Counted from the stretch's first letter, positions 20,846-29,254 are shown. The stretch is DNA of 46,060 nt from Comamonadaceae bacterium (GCA_027483665.1 JAIXUC010000035.1:1-46060), one strand, 5' to 3'. Translations and numbers: made by a program. Notes: a model not told the origin generated them from the letters alone.

Positions 20846-22693
20846 TCAGTCGGCCATGACGACGCCCTCGCGCCTCGGGTCTGCGCCGCCAAACCACGAA
20901 GACGCGCTGGCTTCGAGCTGACGTTGCAGGGCCTGCAAGCCGCTGGTCATGGCGGACTCGCGCACCTCGTGGCCCCTATCCCGCAGCGACTGCACGGTGG
21001 CTGCGGGAAAGCGGCGCTCTTCCAGCAGCACAGGCCCGCCCAAAGAGGCAAAGTTGGGCAAGTCGATGGCACGCTGAACGTCCCATTCCCAAAGCAGCGT
21101 GGCAAGCAAGGTTTTCGCTGTGTAGTGAATGATCTGCGCGCCCCCCGGGCTGCCCAGGCTCATCAGCAAAGCGCCGCTTTTTGCGTCGAACACCAAGGAG
21201 GGCGACATCGAAGAGCGCGGGCGCTTGCCGGGTTGAACGCGGTTGGCGACCGGTTTGCCCTGTGCATCTGTGGGTGCAAAGCTGAAATCGGTGAGCTGGT
21301 TGTTGAGCAGCAAGCCACGCACCATCTGACGCGCACCGAAGGCGTCTTCGATGGTGGTGGTCATGGCCACAGCACGACCCTGCGCATCAATGATGCTGAT
21401 GTGTGAAGTGCCGAACTCGGGCTGCTCGGCCATGGCAGCAGCACTGCTGCGCACGCCGCCGGGCTCGCCCGCTGGTGCTGTCGCCATGCGTCGTGGGCCG
21501 ATCAACCGGGCGCGGTCTGCGAGGTACGCCGCGTCAAGCAGGCTTTCCCAGCGGCCCGCCGGCGCAGGGGTGTAGTCGGGGTCTGCCACGTAGAGCGCCC
21601 GGTCAGCAAAGGCCAGTCGGGATGCTTCGGCGTAGAGGTGCAGGGCATGTGCGCTTGGCAGGCCGCTGGAGTCGGGCTGCGCCCAGCTGGCAGACCCGCT
21701 GAGCATGCCCAGAATTTGTCCTACTGCGAGGGCGCCTGAACTGGGAGGTGGCATGCCGCACAGCTTCAAGCTGCGGCCTTTCAGGACGACGATGTGGCAA
21801 AGGGGCTCGCGTTCGCGGGGCGAGTAGGCCGCCATGTCGGCCATCGAAAGCGTGCCAGGGTTGCTTGGGTGTGAGCGAACCTTGTCCACGATGGCCTGCG
21901 CCACCGGGCCTTCATGCAAACCGGACGGTCCTTGGCGCGCCAGGCTGCGAAGCACCTCGGCCAACGCCGGGTTGCGCAGCACATGACCTGCTGGCCATGG
22001 CTGGCCCGACGGGTCATAAAAGTAGGCAGCAGCGGTCGGGTCGCGCCGCAGATGCGGGTCGGCAGCGATCAATGCATGCAAGCGCGCGCTGACGGGAAAG
22101 CCGCGCTCGGCCAAGGCAATCGCGGGCTCAAACAGGCGAGCCCAAGGCAGCACACCGTGTTGTCGATGCGCCAGGGCCAGCATCGCAACAGTGCCCGGCA
22201 CACCCACCGAGCGCCCGCCGACCACCGCCTCGTAAAACGCCATCGGCTTGCCGTCGGTTCCAAGAAATAGCCATTCGTCCGCCGCTGCAGGTGCTGCCTC
22301 GCGGCCGTCGAAAGCCTGCACTTTTGCGCCGTCGGCATGCAGCAGAAAAGCCCCACCGCCAATGCCGCTGGACTGCGGCTCGACCAAGGTAAGCACCATT
22401 TGCACGGCCACGGCTGCATCCACCGCGCTGCCGCCAGCGCGCAGCATTTGCAAGCCCGCCTGTGCCGCCAATGGGTTGGCCGCGGCCACGGCTTGGCGCT
22501 GGAACGCCCAGCCGGGCTTGGCAGACAGGCCCGACGCTCCCTCGGGCGAAAGCGGCGGTGCTGAAAGCGCTGCTGCCTGGGTGCTTGAGGGCGGCCCGTT
22601 TTGGGCGCAGGCCCAAAGCAAGCAGCAAGCCAGAAGCGCCAACCAGCGACCACGGGTCGGTTCGTTGACCAGGCCGGATCGCTCGGTGGTCAT
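20846..22693 (-). CDS. ggt: Gamma-glutamyltransferase
   Basis: This 615-residue Ntn-hydrolase precursor cleaves gamma-glutamyl bonds of glutathione and related compounds in the cell envelope. An N-terminal signal with core WLALLACCLLWAC suggests export, possibly as a lipoprotein at C29, though the lipobox is imperfect. The large-subunit segments GGSAVDAAVAVQMVLTLVEP and SSGIGGGAFLLHADG are typical. The autoprocessing site is the threonine in EFGTSHISII, which becomes the N-terminus of the small subunit, and a late SLGSPGGAQII loop helps form the active site. Length fits the family (about 570-620). It follows the short-chain dehydrogenase gene by eight bases on the same strand. Confidence 0.95.
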   Translation of the reverse strand: MTTERSGLVNEPTRGRWLALLACCLLWACAQNGPPSSTQAAALSAPPLSPEGASGLSAKPGWAFQRQAVAAANPLAAQAGLQMLRAGGSAVDAAVAVQMVLTLVEPQSSGIGGGAFLLHADGAKVQAFDGREAAPAAADEWLFLGTDGKPMAFYEAVVGGRSVGVPGTVAMLALAHRQHGVLPWARLFEPAIALAERGFPVSARLHALIAADPHLRRDPTAAAYFYDPSGQPWPAGHVLRNPALAEVLRSLARQGPSGLHEGPVAQAIVDKVRSHPSNPGTLSMADMAAYSPREREPLCHIVVLKGRSLKLCGMPPPSSGALAVGQILGMLSGSASWAQPDSSGLPSAHALHLYAEASRLAFADRALYVADPDYTPAPAGRWESLLDAAYLADRARLIGPRRMATAPAGEPGGVRSSAAAMAEQPEFGTSHISIIDAQGRAVAMTTTIEDAFGARQMVRGLLLNNQLTDFSFAPTDAQGKPVANRVQPGKRPRSSMSPSLVFDAKSGALLMSLGSPGGAQIIHYTAKTLLATLLWEWDVQRAIDLPNFASLGGPVLLEERRFPAATVQSLRDRGHEVRESAMTSGLQALQRQLEASASSWFGGADPRREGVVMAD

Positions 22694-22701
22694 GGCGCGC
22701 C

Positions 22702-23460
22702 TTACCGTGGCGCCAAGCGAATCGCGCCGTCCAGGCGAATCACCTCGCCGTTGAGCATGTCGTTCTCAAAAATGTGGCGTACCAGCCGCGCATAGTCTTG
22801 GGGCGTGCCCAGTCGGCTGGGGAAGGGGACGCTGGCCGCCAGTGCGTCTTGCACCTCTTGGGGCATGCCGAACAGCATGGGTGTTCCGAAGATGCCAGGT
22901 GCAATGGTCATGTTGCGAATGCCATTGCGTGCCAAATCGCGCGCGATCGGTAGCGTCATTCCGACAACGCCTCCCTTGGATGCGCTGTAGGCGGCTTGTC
23001 CAATCTGCCCGTCATAAGCGGCCACACTCGCCGTGGAAATGAGGACACCGCGCTCGCCAGTGGCTTCCGGCTCGTTCTTGGCCATGGCATCGGCAGACAG
23101 TCGAATCATGTTGAAGCTGCCGATCAGGTTGACCGTGATCGTTTTGGCAAACAGCGCCAGACTGTGTGCGCCTGATTTGCCAACGGTCTTCTCAGCCGGA
23201 GCAATGCCAGCGCAGTTAACCAATCCCATGAGTTTGCCCATGCCGACCGCGCGTGCCACTGCTGCTTGTGCGTCGGCTTCCTGGCTCACATCGCAGCGGA
23301 CGAACGCGCCACCGATGTCGCGGGCTACGGCCTCGCCTTTTTCGACCTGCATGTCGGCCAGCACCACTTGCCCACCCGCCGCAGCCAACATGCGCGCAGT
23401 GCCTTCCCCCAAACCGGATGCGCCGCCAGTGACGATGAATACCTTGCCTGCTATGTCCAT
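22702..23460 (-). CDS. SDR-family 3-hydroxyacyl-CoA dehydrogenase-like protein
   Basis: This 252-residue short-chain dehydrogenase resembles the type II 3-hydroxyacyl-CoA dehydrogenase (HSD17B10-like) group, which oxidises 3-hydroxyacyl-CoA with NAD+. It shows the [10 protein letters not shown] cofactor motif (residues 11-20), [10 protein letters not shown], the catalytic serine in [12 protein letters not shown] and the YSASK motif. The C-terminus [22 protein letters not shown] is characteristic. Cytoplasmic. It could act in fatty-acid or branched-chain amino-acid degradation. Its upstream region is the repeat-rich, gene-free stretch from 23461 to 24367. The ggt gene begins eight bases downstream, but the functional link is unclear. 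Confidence 0.92.
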   Translation of the reverse strand: MDIAGKVFIVTGGASGLGEGTARMLAAAGGQVVLADMQVEKGEAVARDIGGAFVRCDVSQEADAQAAVARAVGMGKLMGLVNCAGIAPAEKTVGKSGAHSLALFAKTITVNLIGSFNMIRLSADAMAKNEPEATGERGVLISTASVAAYDGQIGQAAYSASKGGVVGMTLPIARDLARNGIRNMTIAPGIFGTPMLFGMPQEVQDALAASVPFPSRLGTPQDYARLVRHIFENDMLNGEVIRLDGAIRLAPR

Positions 23461-23603
23461 GGGTTGATCCTTTTCGGGTGATGCGGCGCTTGGATGCGCC
23501 CTTCCTTGCAGTCTAGCGATGCTTATTCAGCGCTTGGCAGGTGTCACACCCTTCCGGTTGGACAGCGCTAAGGGCTTTGCTGGGGCGGTGCCCGGGGGCG
23601 CGA

Positions 23604-23707
23604 GGGTTCAGGCTAGCGCCTACCGCTGCACCTAGGCAGTGCCCGGCCGTGCTCCGGGTTCAGGCTAGCGCCGTTCGCTGCACCTAGGCGGTGCCCGGCG
23701 GCGCGGG
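23604..23707. repeat. 52-bp tandem repeat, two copies plus a partial
   Basis: Units beginning at 23604 and 23656 share GGGTTCAGGCTAGCGCC and, further on, CGCTGCACCTAGGC and GTGCCCGG. A partial copy of the unit end precedes them from about 23583. The array forms the left outer part of the large inverted-repeat element. Confidence 0.8.
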
Positions 23708-24134
23708 ATCCGTTCTCCCGGCCTGCCTCGCGGGCGGCTGCTTTTGGTGCTCATCGGTTTCAGCGTTAACGCCTTTTGTGGCGTTCTCACGTGCTGGCAA
23801 CCGCGAATGAGGCCTCCGCCCGGACACCCGCACCACCGGGCTTTGCGCAGCGCTTTTGGTGGCGGGGCAAACAGCCCGCGTGCCCGACAGGAAATTGTTG
23901 GGCTGAGAACTGCCCGCCCGCCGTGTAGGGCGTCGAGTGAAGCAGCGCTAGCGAGCAACCCCGGCTCCACGCTGCACTGCGTCCGGCGCGCACCAGCAGG
24001 CGCGCCACTGCGCCACTCACAGGGGTCGGTGGCTGGAGTCGGGCGCAGGCCCTATTCGCGGTTGCCAGCCCACAAGCGTTCTACAAAAAGCGTTTAAGCA
24101 GAAACCTGAGCACACCAAGAACAGCCGCCCGCGA

Positions 24135-24307
24135 GCGTGGGCCGGAGAACGAGCCGGACGCCGACACCTGGCGCGAGGTGCAGGCATGAATCAAAAGTGG
24201 CGCTGGCCGGAGAACGAACAGGATGCCGACACCTGGCGCGAGGTCTAGGCCAGCATGAACCAAGGCGTGGGCCGAAGAACGAACAGGACGCCGCCCCCCG
24301 GCGCAAG
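24135..24307. repeat. 65-bp tandem repeat, two copies plus a partial
   Basis: Units begin at 24135, 24200 and 24265; the third is partial. Shared blocks are GCCGGAGAACGA, GACGCCGACACCTGGCGCGA and GCATGAA. The period of 65 is not a multiple of three, so reading frames through it shift at every unit, which argues against coding. The array forms the right outer part of the inverted-repeat element. Confidence 0.85.
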
Positions 24308-24367
24308 TTGTCTTCCAGTACCAACTACCGGGCCAGCGCTGGCACCAGCAAAAGCACCGGCCACGGC

Positions 24368-25411
24368 TTACTTGTAGCCCACCCGGTCCAGCATTTGCTG
24401 CACCTTGACCTGGTTTTTGGCCACTGCCGCCAGCGGAATGTTTTCGACCTTGAAGCTGTCGCCTCCCATGGCCTTCAGTGCTGGGTTGTCGATCTTCACG
24501 CCACGCACCGCCGCGTACTCGTTGTTGCCGTTGGCGAAGTACCCCTGGGCGTAGGTGCTGGCCAGGAATTCCATGAAGGCGATGGCGTTCTCACGGTTTT
24601 TGGCGTGACGTGCCACGGCAGCGCCTGCGATGTTCACGTGCGTACCGCTGGTGGCTTGATTGGGGAACACCACGCGCACTTTGTCGGTCACGGCTCGGTC
24701 CTCGGCCTTGTCCGAGCCCACCAAGCGGGCCATGTAATACGTGTTGGTCAATGCCACGCCACATTCCCCGCTGGCGACTGCGCGGATCTGGTCGGTGTCG
24801 CCACCCTTTGGTGCGCGCGCCATGTTGTCGACCAAGCCCTTGAGCCAGGCCTCGCCGCGCTGGTCGCCCAACCGGTCCACCACCGTCGAAAACAGCGACA
24901 GGTTGTAGGGGTGCGAACCCGAGCGGGTGCAAAGCAAACCTTTCAGTTTGGGGTCTGCCAGTTGTTCGTAGGTGGCAACGTCTTGCGCTTTGACACGGGC
25001 TGGGTCGTAGACCACCACGCGGGCGCGGGTCGAGAAGCCGGTCCAGGTGACGCCCTCGGGCGTGGCCGCAGCGCGCAGGTTGGACGGGATGGCTCGGTCG
25101 AGCGTGGCCGACTTGATGGGTTGGAACAGGCCCAGTGCGTCGGCAGCCGCCAAGCGGGCCGCGTCCACCAGCATCACCACATCGGCGGGCGACGCAGCGC
25201 CCTCGGTACGCAGCCTTGCGACAATGCCCGCGTCGTCTGCGTCTACTCGGTTGATCTTGATTCCGGTCGTGCGGGTGAAGGTGTCGTACATCACCTCGTC
25301 GGTCTGGTAATGGCGGGCTGAGTACAGGTTGAGCACCTTGTCTTGGGCGGATGCTGCAGTGACCAGGCTGGCGGCGAGCAGTGCAAGGGTCCAACGGGGC
25401 GAAAAGTTCAT
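24368..25411 (-). CDS. fbpA: Iron(III) ABC transporter substrate-binding protein
   Basis: This 347-residue periplasmic binding protein of the FbpA/FutA type delivers ferric iron to an FbpBC-type ABC permease. It has a signal peptide (MNFSPRWTLALLAASLVTAASA, cut before QDKVLNLYSARHYQ, written here in pieces). A tyrosine pair in NTYYMARL near the C-terminal lobe fits iron coordination, and NIAGAAVARHAKN and FANGNNEYAA are family segments. No permease or ATPase gene is adjacent, so the receptor is either orphan or its partners lie elsewhere. Its promoter overlaps a Fur-like palindrome, in line with iron repression. The symbol follows family usage; the exact substrate form is inferred. Confidence 0.88.
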   Translation of the reverse strand: MNFSPRWTLALLAASLVTAASAQDKVLNLYSARHYQTDEVMYDTFTRTTGIKINRVDADDAGIVARLRTEGAASPADVVMLVDAARLAAADALGLFQPIKSATLDRAIPSNLRAAATPEGVTWTGFSTRARVVVYDPARVKAQDVATYEQLADPKLKGLLCTRSGSHPYNLSLFSTVVDRLGDQRGEAWLKGLVDNMARAPKGGDTDQIRAVASGECGVALTNTYYMARLVGSDKAEDRAVTDKVRVVFPNQATSGTHVNIAGAAVARHAKNRENAIAFMEFLASTYAQGYFANGNNEYAAVRGVKIDNPALKAMGGDSFKVENIPLAAVAKNQVKVQQMLDRVGYK

Positions 25412-25441
25412 GGCGGTTTGGAGGTTGGTTTGAAAAGCTCA

Positions 25442-25470
25442 ATCGTAAAGCAAATGCGAACCATTCGCAA
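25442..25470 (-). promoter_or_regulatory. fbpA promoter overlapped by a Fur-like box
   Basis: On the minus strand TTGCGA (25470 to 25465) and TACGAT (25447 to 25442) are separated by exactly 17 bases, a good -35/-10 pair. Between them lies the palindrome TGCGAA-CCA-TTCGCA (25455-25469), resembling beta-proteobacterial Fur boxes. Fur with iron bound would block this promoter. The same site overlaps the start region of the divergent patatin-like gene. Confidence 0.65.
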
Positions 25471-26434
25471 TAGCATATTGAATGCTTGGCGGGATTGGGG
25501 AAGTGGCAGAGGTTGTCACTGGCGATTCATCCCAGCGCGCCCCAGCTCTGTGCTGGGTGCGCTGCTTCTTTTGTCGGGTTGTGCTGGCATGGCGCCCGCG
25601 CCCAGCGGACCGGCCCCCGTGATGCCCGAGCCGACAGCAGTCACAGCGCCACCAACGAGGCTGCCGGTTCTCGGCCTGGCACTTGGCGGAGGGGCTGCAC
25701 GCGGCTTCGCTCATGTGGGTGTGATTCAGGTTTTGGAGGAAGCGGGCTATCGCCCACAGTTGGTCGCGGGCACTTCGGCGGGCAGTTTGGTGGCAGCGTT
25801 GTACGCATCGGGCCTCAGTGGGGCAGAGCTGCAGCGCCTGGCTGATGGGATGGAGGCAGTCGCCTTCGCTGACTGGACCCTGCCGTGGTTTCAGCGTGGT
25901 GTGTTGCGCGGTGAGGCTTTGGCCCGTTACGTCAGCCAGCAGGTGGGCGGGCGCACCATCGAACAAATGCCATTGCCGCTGGGTATCGTCGCTACCGACC
26001 TCGCCACTGGCGAGGCGGTGTTGTTCAGGCGAGGCGACACGGGGACGGCCGTGCGGGCGTCGAGCGCCGTTCCCGCTGTGTTTTTGCCTGTTCGAATTCT
26101 TGGCCGAGACCATGTGGACGGCGGTCTTGTGGCACCGGTGCCCGTCTTGCAGGCCCGCGAGATGGGGGCGGAGGTCGTGCTGGCAGTGGACATCTCCAGT
26201 GCCCCAGAAGGCAATGCCGTCGACGGCACCTTGCAGGTCTTGTTGCAGACCTTCGCTGTGATGGGGCGCAGCATCACCCGCTATTCGTTACGCGATGCCG
26301 ACGTGATCGTTCGCCCGGCTTTGCAGGGTGTGGGGGGCGCTGACTTCAGCCAGCGGCAGCGTGCGATTGAAGCCGGGCGTAGCGCGATGCGGGAGGCCTT
26401 GCCCGCACTGCACAAAGCAATGGCACCGCGATAG
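25454..26434 (+). CDS. Patatin-like phospholipase, probable lipoprotein
   Basis: This protein of up to 326 residues has a patatin (RssA-like) hydrolase domain. The oxyanion-hole segment is GGGAARGFAHVGV (about 78-90), the nucleophile is S108 in GTSAGS, and the catalytic aspartate is in HVDGGL. Before it come a hydrophobic stretch and the lipobox LSGC at residues 40-43, followed by a Pro/Ala-rich linker, so it is probably a membrane-anchored envelope lipoprotein. The start is uncertain. ATG 25454 lies inside the Fur-like box and gives an unusually long n-region; TTG 25478 would give a better signal peptide. It diverges from fbpA, so iron may also affect it. The substrate is unknown. Confidence 0.88.
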   Translation: MRTIRNSILNAWRDWGSGRGCHWRFIPARPSSVLGALLLLSGCAGMAPAPSGPAPVMPEPTAVTAPPTRLPVLGLALGGGAARGFAHVGVIQVLEEAGYRPQLVAGTSAGSLVAALYASGLSGAELQRLADGMEAVAFADWTLPWFQRGVLRGEALARYVSQQVGGRTIEQMPLPLGIVATDLATGEAVLFRRGDTGTAVRASSAVPAVFLPVRILGRDHVDGGLVAPVPVLQAREMGAEVVLAVDISSAPEGNAVDGTLQVLLQTFAVMGRSITRYSLRDADVIVRPALQGVGGADFSQRQRAIEAGRSAMREALPALHKAMAPR

Positions 26435-26454
26435 GCCGGCAGCGCACAAAAAAA

Positions 26455-26478
26455 GGGGCTGGTCTTTCGACCAGCCCC
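26455..26478 (-). terminator. Intrinsic terminator of the phasin gene
   Basis: A perfect 10-bp GC-rich stem with a 4-nt loop (GGGGCTGGTC, TTTC, GACCAGCCCC) is followed on the minus strand by a run of eight T residues (complement of the A-tract 26447-26454). It lies about 90 bases after the phasin stop. On the plus strand no T-run follows, so it serves the minus strand mainly. Confidence 0.85.
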
Positions 26479-26565
26479 AATGGATCCCTGAGCCCTGCGG
26501 CTCTAAAAGACCCGAGGAGACAACCGGTTAGGCAACGGCTCAACGCCGTTGCCAGGTTTCTTTGA

Positions 26566-27111
26566 TCAGCGCTTGCGGGTCGTGGTGGCCTTGGTGGCGC
26601 TCACGGCCGTTGCTGCCATGGTGTTGAAGTTGGACTCAGCCACATCGGTGGCTTGCTTGACTGCCTTGTGGACTGACTCGAATGCGTTGTTGGCAGCGGC
26701 CACGGCGCTCTTCATCACAGCCACAGCGGTTTCGGAGCCTGCGGGTGCGTTCTTGGCAATGTTGTCCACCACGCCAGAGAAGGCCTTCTGCGCTTCGACG
26801 GTCTTCGATTCGAAGGCTTTGCCGAACTCGGCCGTGGTGCCCGAGGAAATGTCGTACAGGTGGCGGCTGTAAGCGGCGGCCTTCTCAGCCAAGGGCTGAA
26901 ACAAACCAGCTTGCAAAGCCAGCAATTCCTGAACGTCTTTGACGCTCAGGGCCGAGTTGGCGTGGTTGGCGGCGTCACCCAGAGCTGCCTTGGTCACATT
27001 GAGGTTCAGCTCAACCATCTTTTCCACGCCTTCGAAAGCCTTGTGTGTCAGGCCGAAGAGGGTTTCGAGGTTGGCTTTTTGAGCGGCTTGAATTTGTTCA
27101 GCGGTCAGCAT
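26566..27111 (-). CDS. phaP: Phasin family protein (PHA granule-associated)
   Basis: This 181-residue amphipathic helical protein matches the phasin family, which coats polyhydroxyalkanoate granules. The start [20 protein letters not shown] and the segment [17 protein letters not shown] are typical of beta-proteobacterial phasins, as is the Lys/Arg-rich tail ending TTTRKR. ATG 27111 has a GGAG ribosome site eight bases upstream. It has its own promoter flanked by two inverted copies of a 15-bp motif, and a strong terminator. A single-gene transcript is therefore likely. No PHA synthase gene lies in this window. Confidence 0.93.
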   Translation of the reverse strand: MLTAEQIQAAQKANLETLFGLTHKAFEGVEKMVELNLNVTKAALGDAANHANSALSVKDVQELLALQAGLFQPLAEKAAAYSRHLYDISSGTTAEFGKAFESKTVEAQKAFSGVVDNIAKNAPAGSETAVAVMKSAVAAANNAFESVHKAVKQATDVAESNFNTMAATAVSATKATTTRKR

Positions 27112-27172
27112 GTGTATCTCCAAAAGTTGATGAAAGGGCACCTGCTGCACCGAACTTCTGGTCGTGCATTTA

Positions 27173-27245
27173 TGTTGCACTGCAGCATGAGCGAATTGTA
27201 GGGAATGAAATCCCCAGCGCAAGCCTTTTTTGCTGCAATGCAACA
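27173..27245 (-). promoter_or_regulatory. Phasin promoter flanked by two operator-like motifs
   Basis: On the minus strand TTGCGC (27222 to 27217) and TACAAT (27200 to 27195) form a promoter with a 16-base spacer. A 15-bp motif TGCTGCARTGCAACA occurs twice in opposite orientation: at 27231-27245 (plus sense), just upstream of the -35 box, and at 27173-27187 (minus sense), just downstream of the start point. Their centres are 58 bases apart. The repressor PhaR controls phasin genes in many PHA producers by binding TGC-rich elements, so these are candidate PhaR sites. Confidence 0.6.
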
Positions 27246-27400
27246 AATTGAGGCGCTCACCCTATTTTTGTGCTGCGCCAAAGCGTCGCGACCTGCTTGT
27301 CTAAGCCGATGGCAGCGGGTTTGTCGCCCGACCAAGGACTGCCACTTGGGGCCGGCGGGTGCGGGAAGCGGATGCGCCTGCGGTCTGACAATACCCAACC

Positions 27401-28336
27401 GTGCACGCCTTCTACGCCGATCACTTTGTTCTGCCTTTGCCGGCGAACCACCGTTTTCCGATGGCCAAGTACCGTTTGCTGCGGGACCGCTTGCGCAATG
27501 AACTGGCCGACGTGGTTCTGGCAGAAGCCCCGGCTGCTACCGACGGTGAATTGGCCTTGGCTCACTCCCCAGCTTATGTGCAAGCCATCGTCACCGGTGC
27601 TGCGGATGCCGGGCAGATGCGGGAGATTGGCTTTCCCTGGAGTCCTGCGATGGTGGAACGATCCAGGCGGTCGGTGGGCGCGACCGTGGCTGCGGCGCGC
27701 ATCGCCTTACAGCAGGGCGTGGCCGCCAACTTGGCGGGCGGAACCCACCATGCGAAGGCTGATCGCGGCAGCGGGTTTTGCGTCTTCAACGACGTGGCCG
27801 TCGCTGCCAGGTTGATGCAGGCGGAGTGTGCGCGCCGTTCGGCGCCTGGCTCGCCCCCGTTGCCGGTGGCTGTGATCGATTTGGACGTGCATCAAGGGAA
27901 CGGCACGGCCCACATCTTTCGCGAAGACCCCAGCGTGTTCACCTTGTCTCTCCATGGTGAGCGCAACTTCCCCTTTCGCAAAGAGCCGGGCGACTTGGAT
28001 GTCGACCTGCCCGACGGATGTACCGATCACGACTACCTCTTGGCCTTGGACCAGGCCCTGGAAGAAATGGGCCGCCGCTTCAAGCCGGCACTCATTCTTT
28101 ATTTGGCCGGAGCAGACCCCCTGCAAGGCGACCGGCTGGGCCGCCTGGCGCTGTCGCATGCGGGTTTGCTGGCACGCGACGAGCGGGTGTTTGCGTGGGC
28201 TTGGGAGCGCCAAATCCCACTGGCCTTTTGCATGGCAGGGGGATATGGCCTGCAAATAGGGGACACCGTTCAAGCGCAGGTCAACACCTTTCGCGTGGCC
28301 CTGGGTTACGCAGCACGCTGGCGCAGCCGATCCTGA
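27401..28336 (+). CDS. Histone deacetylase-superfamily protein
   Basis: This 311-residue zinc-dependent hydrolase of the arginase/deacetylase fold resembles AcuC/HDAC-like bacterial proteins. Metal and catalytic residues are visible in AGGTHHAKAD, in DLDVHQGNGT (aspartate and histidine ligands) and in the ADPLQGD aspartate, followed by the GGYG loop. Bacterial members deacetylate small amines or acetyl-lysine proteins; the substrate here is unknown. The start is GTG 27401, where the family motif FYADHFVLPLP follows at once. It diverges from the phasin gene and lies 100 bases before the nitroreductase gene. Confidence 0.9.
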   Translation: MHAFYADHFVLPLPANHRFPMAKYRLLRDRLRNELADVVLAEAPAATDGELALAHSPAYVQAIVTGAADAGQMREIGFPWSPAMVERSRRSVGATVAAARIALQQGVAANLAGGTHHAKADRGSGFCVFNDVAVAARLMQAECARRSAPGSPPLPVAVIDLDVHQGNGTAHIFREDPSVFTLSLHGERNFPFRKEPGDLDVDLPDGCTDHDYLLALDQALEEMGRRFKPALILYLAGADPLQGDRLGRLALSHAGLLARDERVFAWAWERQIPLAFCMAGGYGLQIGDTVQAQVNTFRVALGYAARWRSRS

Positions 28337-28438
28337 GACTGGGCTGGTCCCTGTTCTGGGCTGGCGTTGACCCGCTGGCACAATGAAAACGGGCCGGTCA
28401 GATCTTTCTGTGGCCGCCTCTCACACAGGACCTTCGCC

Positions 28439-29209
28439 ATGAATCCCCCCACTTCCTCGCCAGAGGCTGGCATACCAAGCTTCGGCCCTGCGGCTGTTGA
28501 TGGTTCAAGGATATCCGTCGCAGCAGCTGTGGATTCGGCCATCTTGGGACGGCGTTCTGTCAGAGCTTTTCTGCCCAAGCCGGTTCCCCAGGGCGACATA
28601 GAGGCTTTGCTGTCTGTGGCCAGTCGGGCTCCCTCGGGCACCAACACGCAGCCCTGGAAGGTATATGTGCTCACCGGTGCATCCCGCGACAGCTTGGTCG
28701 ACAAGGTTTGCTCGGCCCACGATGCGCTGCGTGCTGACCCGAGCCTGGCGCAGCAGTTTCAAGAGGCCTACGACTACTACCCTGCGCAATGGGTCAGTCC
28801 GTACATCGATCGGCGGCGGGAGAACGGGTGGAGTCTCTACGGCTTGCTCGGTATTGGCCGCGCTGACAAAGACAAGATGCATGAACAGCAGCAGCGCAAC
28901 TTTCGCTTCTTCGATGCGCCCGTGGGATTCATGTTCACCATCGACCGCGTGATGGGCCGCGGCAGCCTCATGGATTACGGCATGTTCTTGCAAAACATCA
29001 TGGTCGCGGCACGCGCTCGCGGCCTCGACACCTGCCCTCAAGCGGCGTGGAACTCGTTTGCCAGCATCATCCTCCCGCACATAGGCGCTGGCCCTGAAGA
29101 GATGCTGGTCTGCGGCATGTCCTTGGGCTGGGCAGATGCGCAGGCGAAGGTCAATGAACTGCAAACCCCGCGTGAATCTGCCGCCACGTTCACGCGCTGG
29201 CTGGGCTGA
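28439..29209 (+). CDS. Nitroreductase family protein
   Basis: This 256-residue FMN-dependent oxidoreductase has the family start ILGRRSVRAFLPKPVPQ, the FMN-contact segment SRAPSGTNTQPWKVYVL and the C-terminal LDTCPQAAWNSFASIIL and VCGMSLGWAD segments. Such enzymes reduce nitroaromatics, quinones or related compounds with NAD(P)H. The subgroup with the inserted YDYYPAQWVSPYIDRRR region is larger than minimal nitroreductases. I chose ATG 28439; an upstream ATG at 28367 is out of the family alignment. The physiological substrate is unknown. Confidence 0.92.
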   Translation: MNPPTSSPEAGIPSFGPAAVDGSRISVAAAVDSAILGRRSVRAFLPKPVPQGDIEALLSVASRAPSGTNTQPWKVYVLTGASRDSLVDKVCSAHDALRADPSLAQQFQEAYDYYPAQWVSPYIDRRRENGWSLYGLLGIGRADKDKMHEQQQRNFRFFDAPVGFMFTIDRVMGRGSLMDYGMFLQNIMVAARARGLDTCPQAAWNSFASIILPHIGAGPEEMLVCGMSLGWADAQAKVNELQTPRESAATFTRWLG

Positions 29210-29254
29210 ATCGGTCCAAAAAATCAAGCGACTAGCGCCACTCCAGCCTTCCCC

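Larger units (their letters stand above)
23583..24307. repeat. Large imperfect inverted-repeat element
   Basis: This gene-free stretch is a long imperfect palindrome. The best-matching inner arms are 23756-23820 and 24042-24106, which share for example GCTGGCAACCGCGAAT in opposite orientation. Complementarity continues outward through CTCGCGGGCGGCTG (23727-23740, complement at 24122-24135) and CGTTCTC near 23711 (complement near 24145-24152). The outer parts are tandem arrays on both sides whose units also look related in inverted orientation. A unique centre of about 220 bp (23821-24041) has smaller hairpins. It encodes no transposase. It could be a non-autonomous mobile element, a dispersed family repeat or a structured RNA. 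It lies between two minus-strand genes. Confidence 0.75.

Noticed and set aside
23756-24106. RNase P RNA, tmRNA or integron attC site
   Set aside because: None of the hallmark conserved sequences of RNase P RNA or tmRNA is present on either strand, and the ends do not match the attC core-site pattern with an adjacent cassette.
23583-24307. CRISPR array
   Set aside because: Repeats are imperfect and directly adjacent without unique spacers, and no cas genes occur in the window.
23665-24324. Several short minus- and plus-strand reading frames inside the palindromic element
   Set aside because: They are Arg/Ala/Pro-rich, lack family motifs and ribosome sites, and frames shift at every 65-bp unit. 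They are best explained as chance frames in a repeat.
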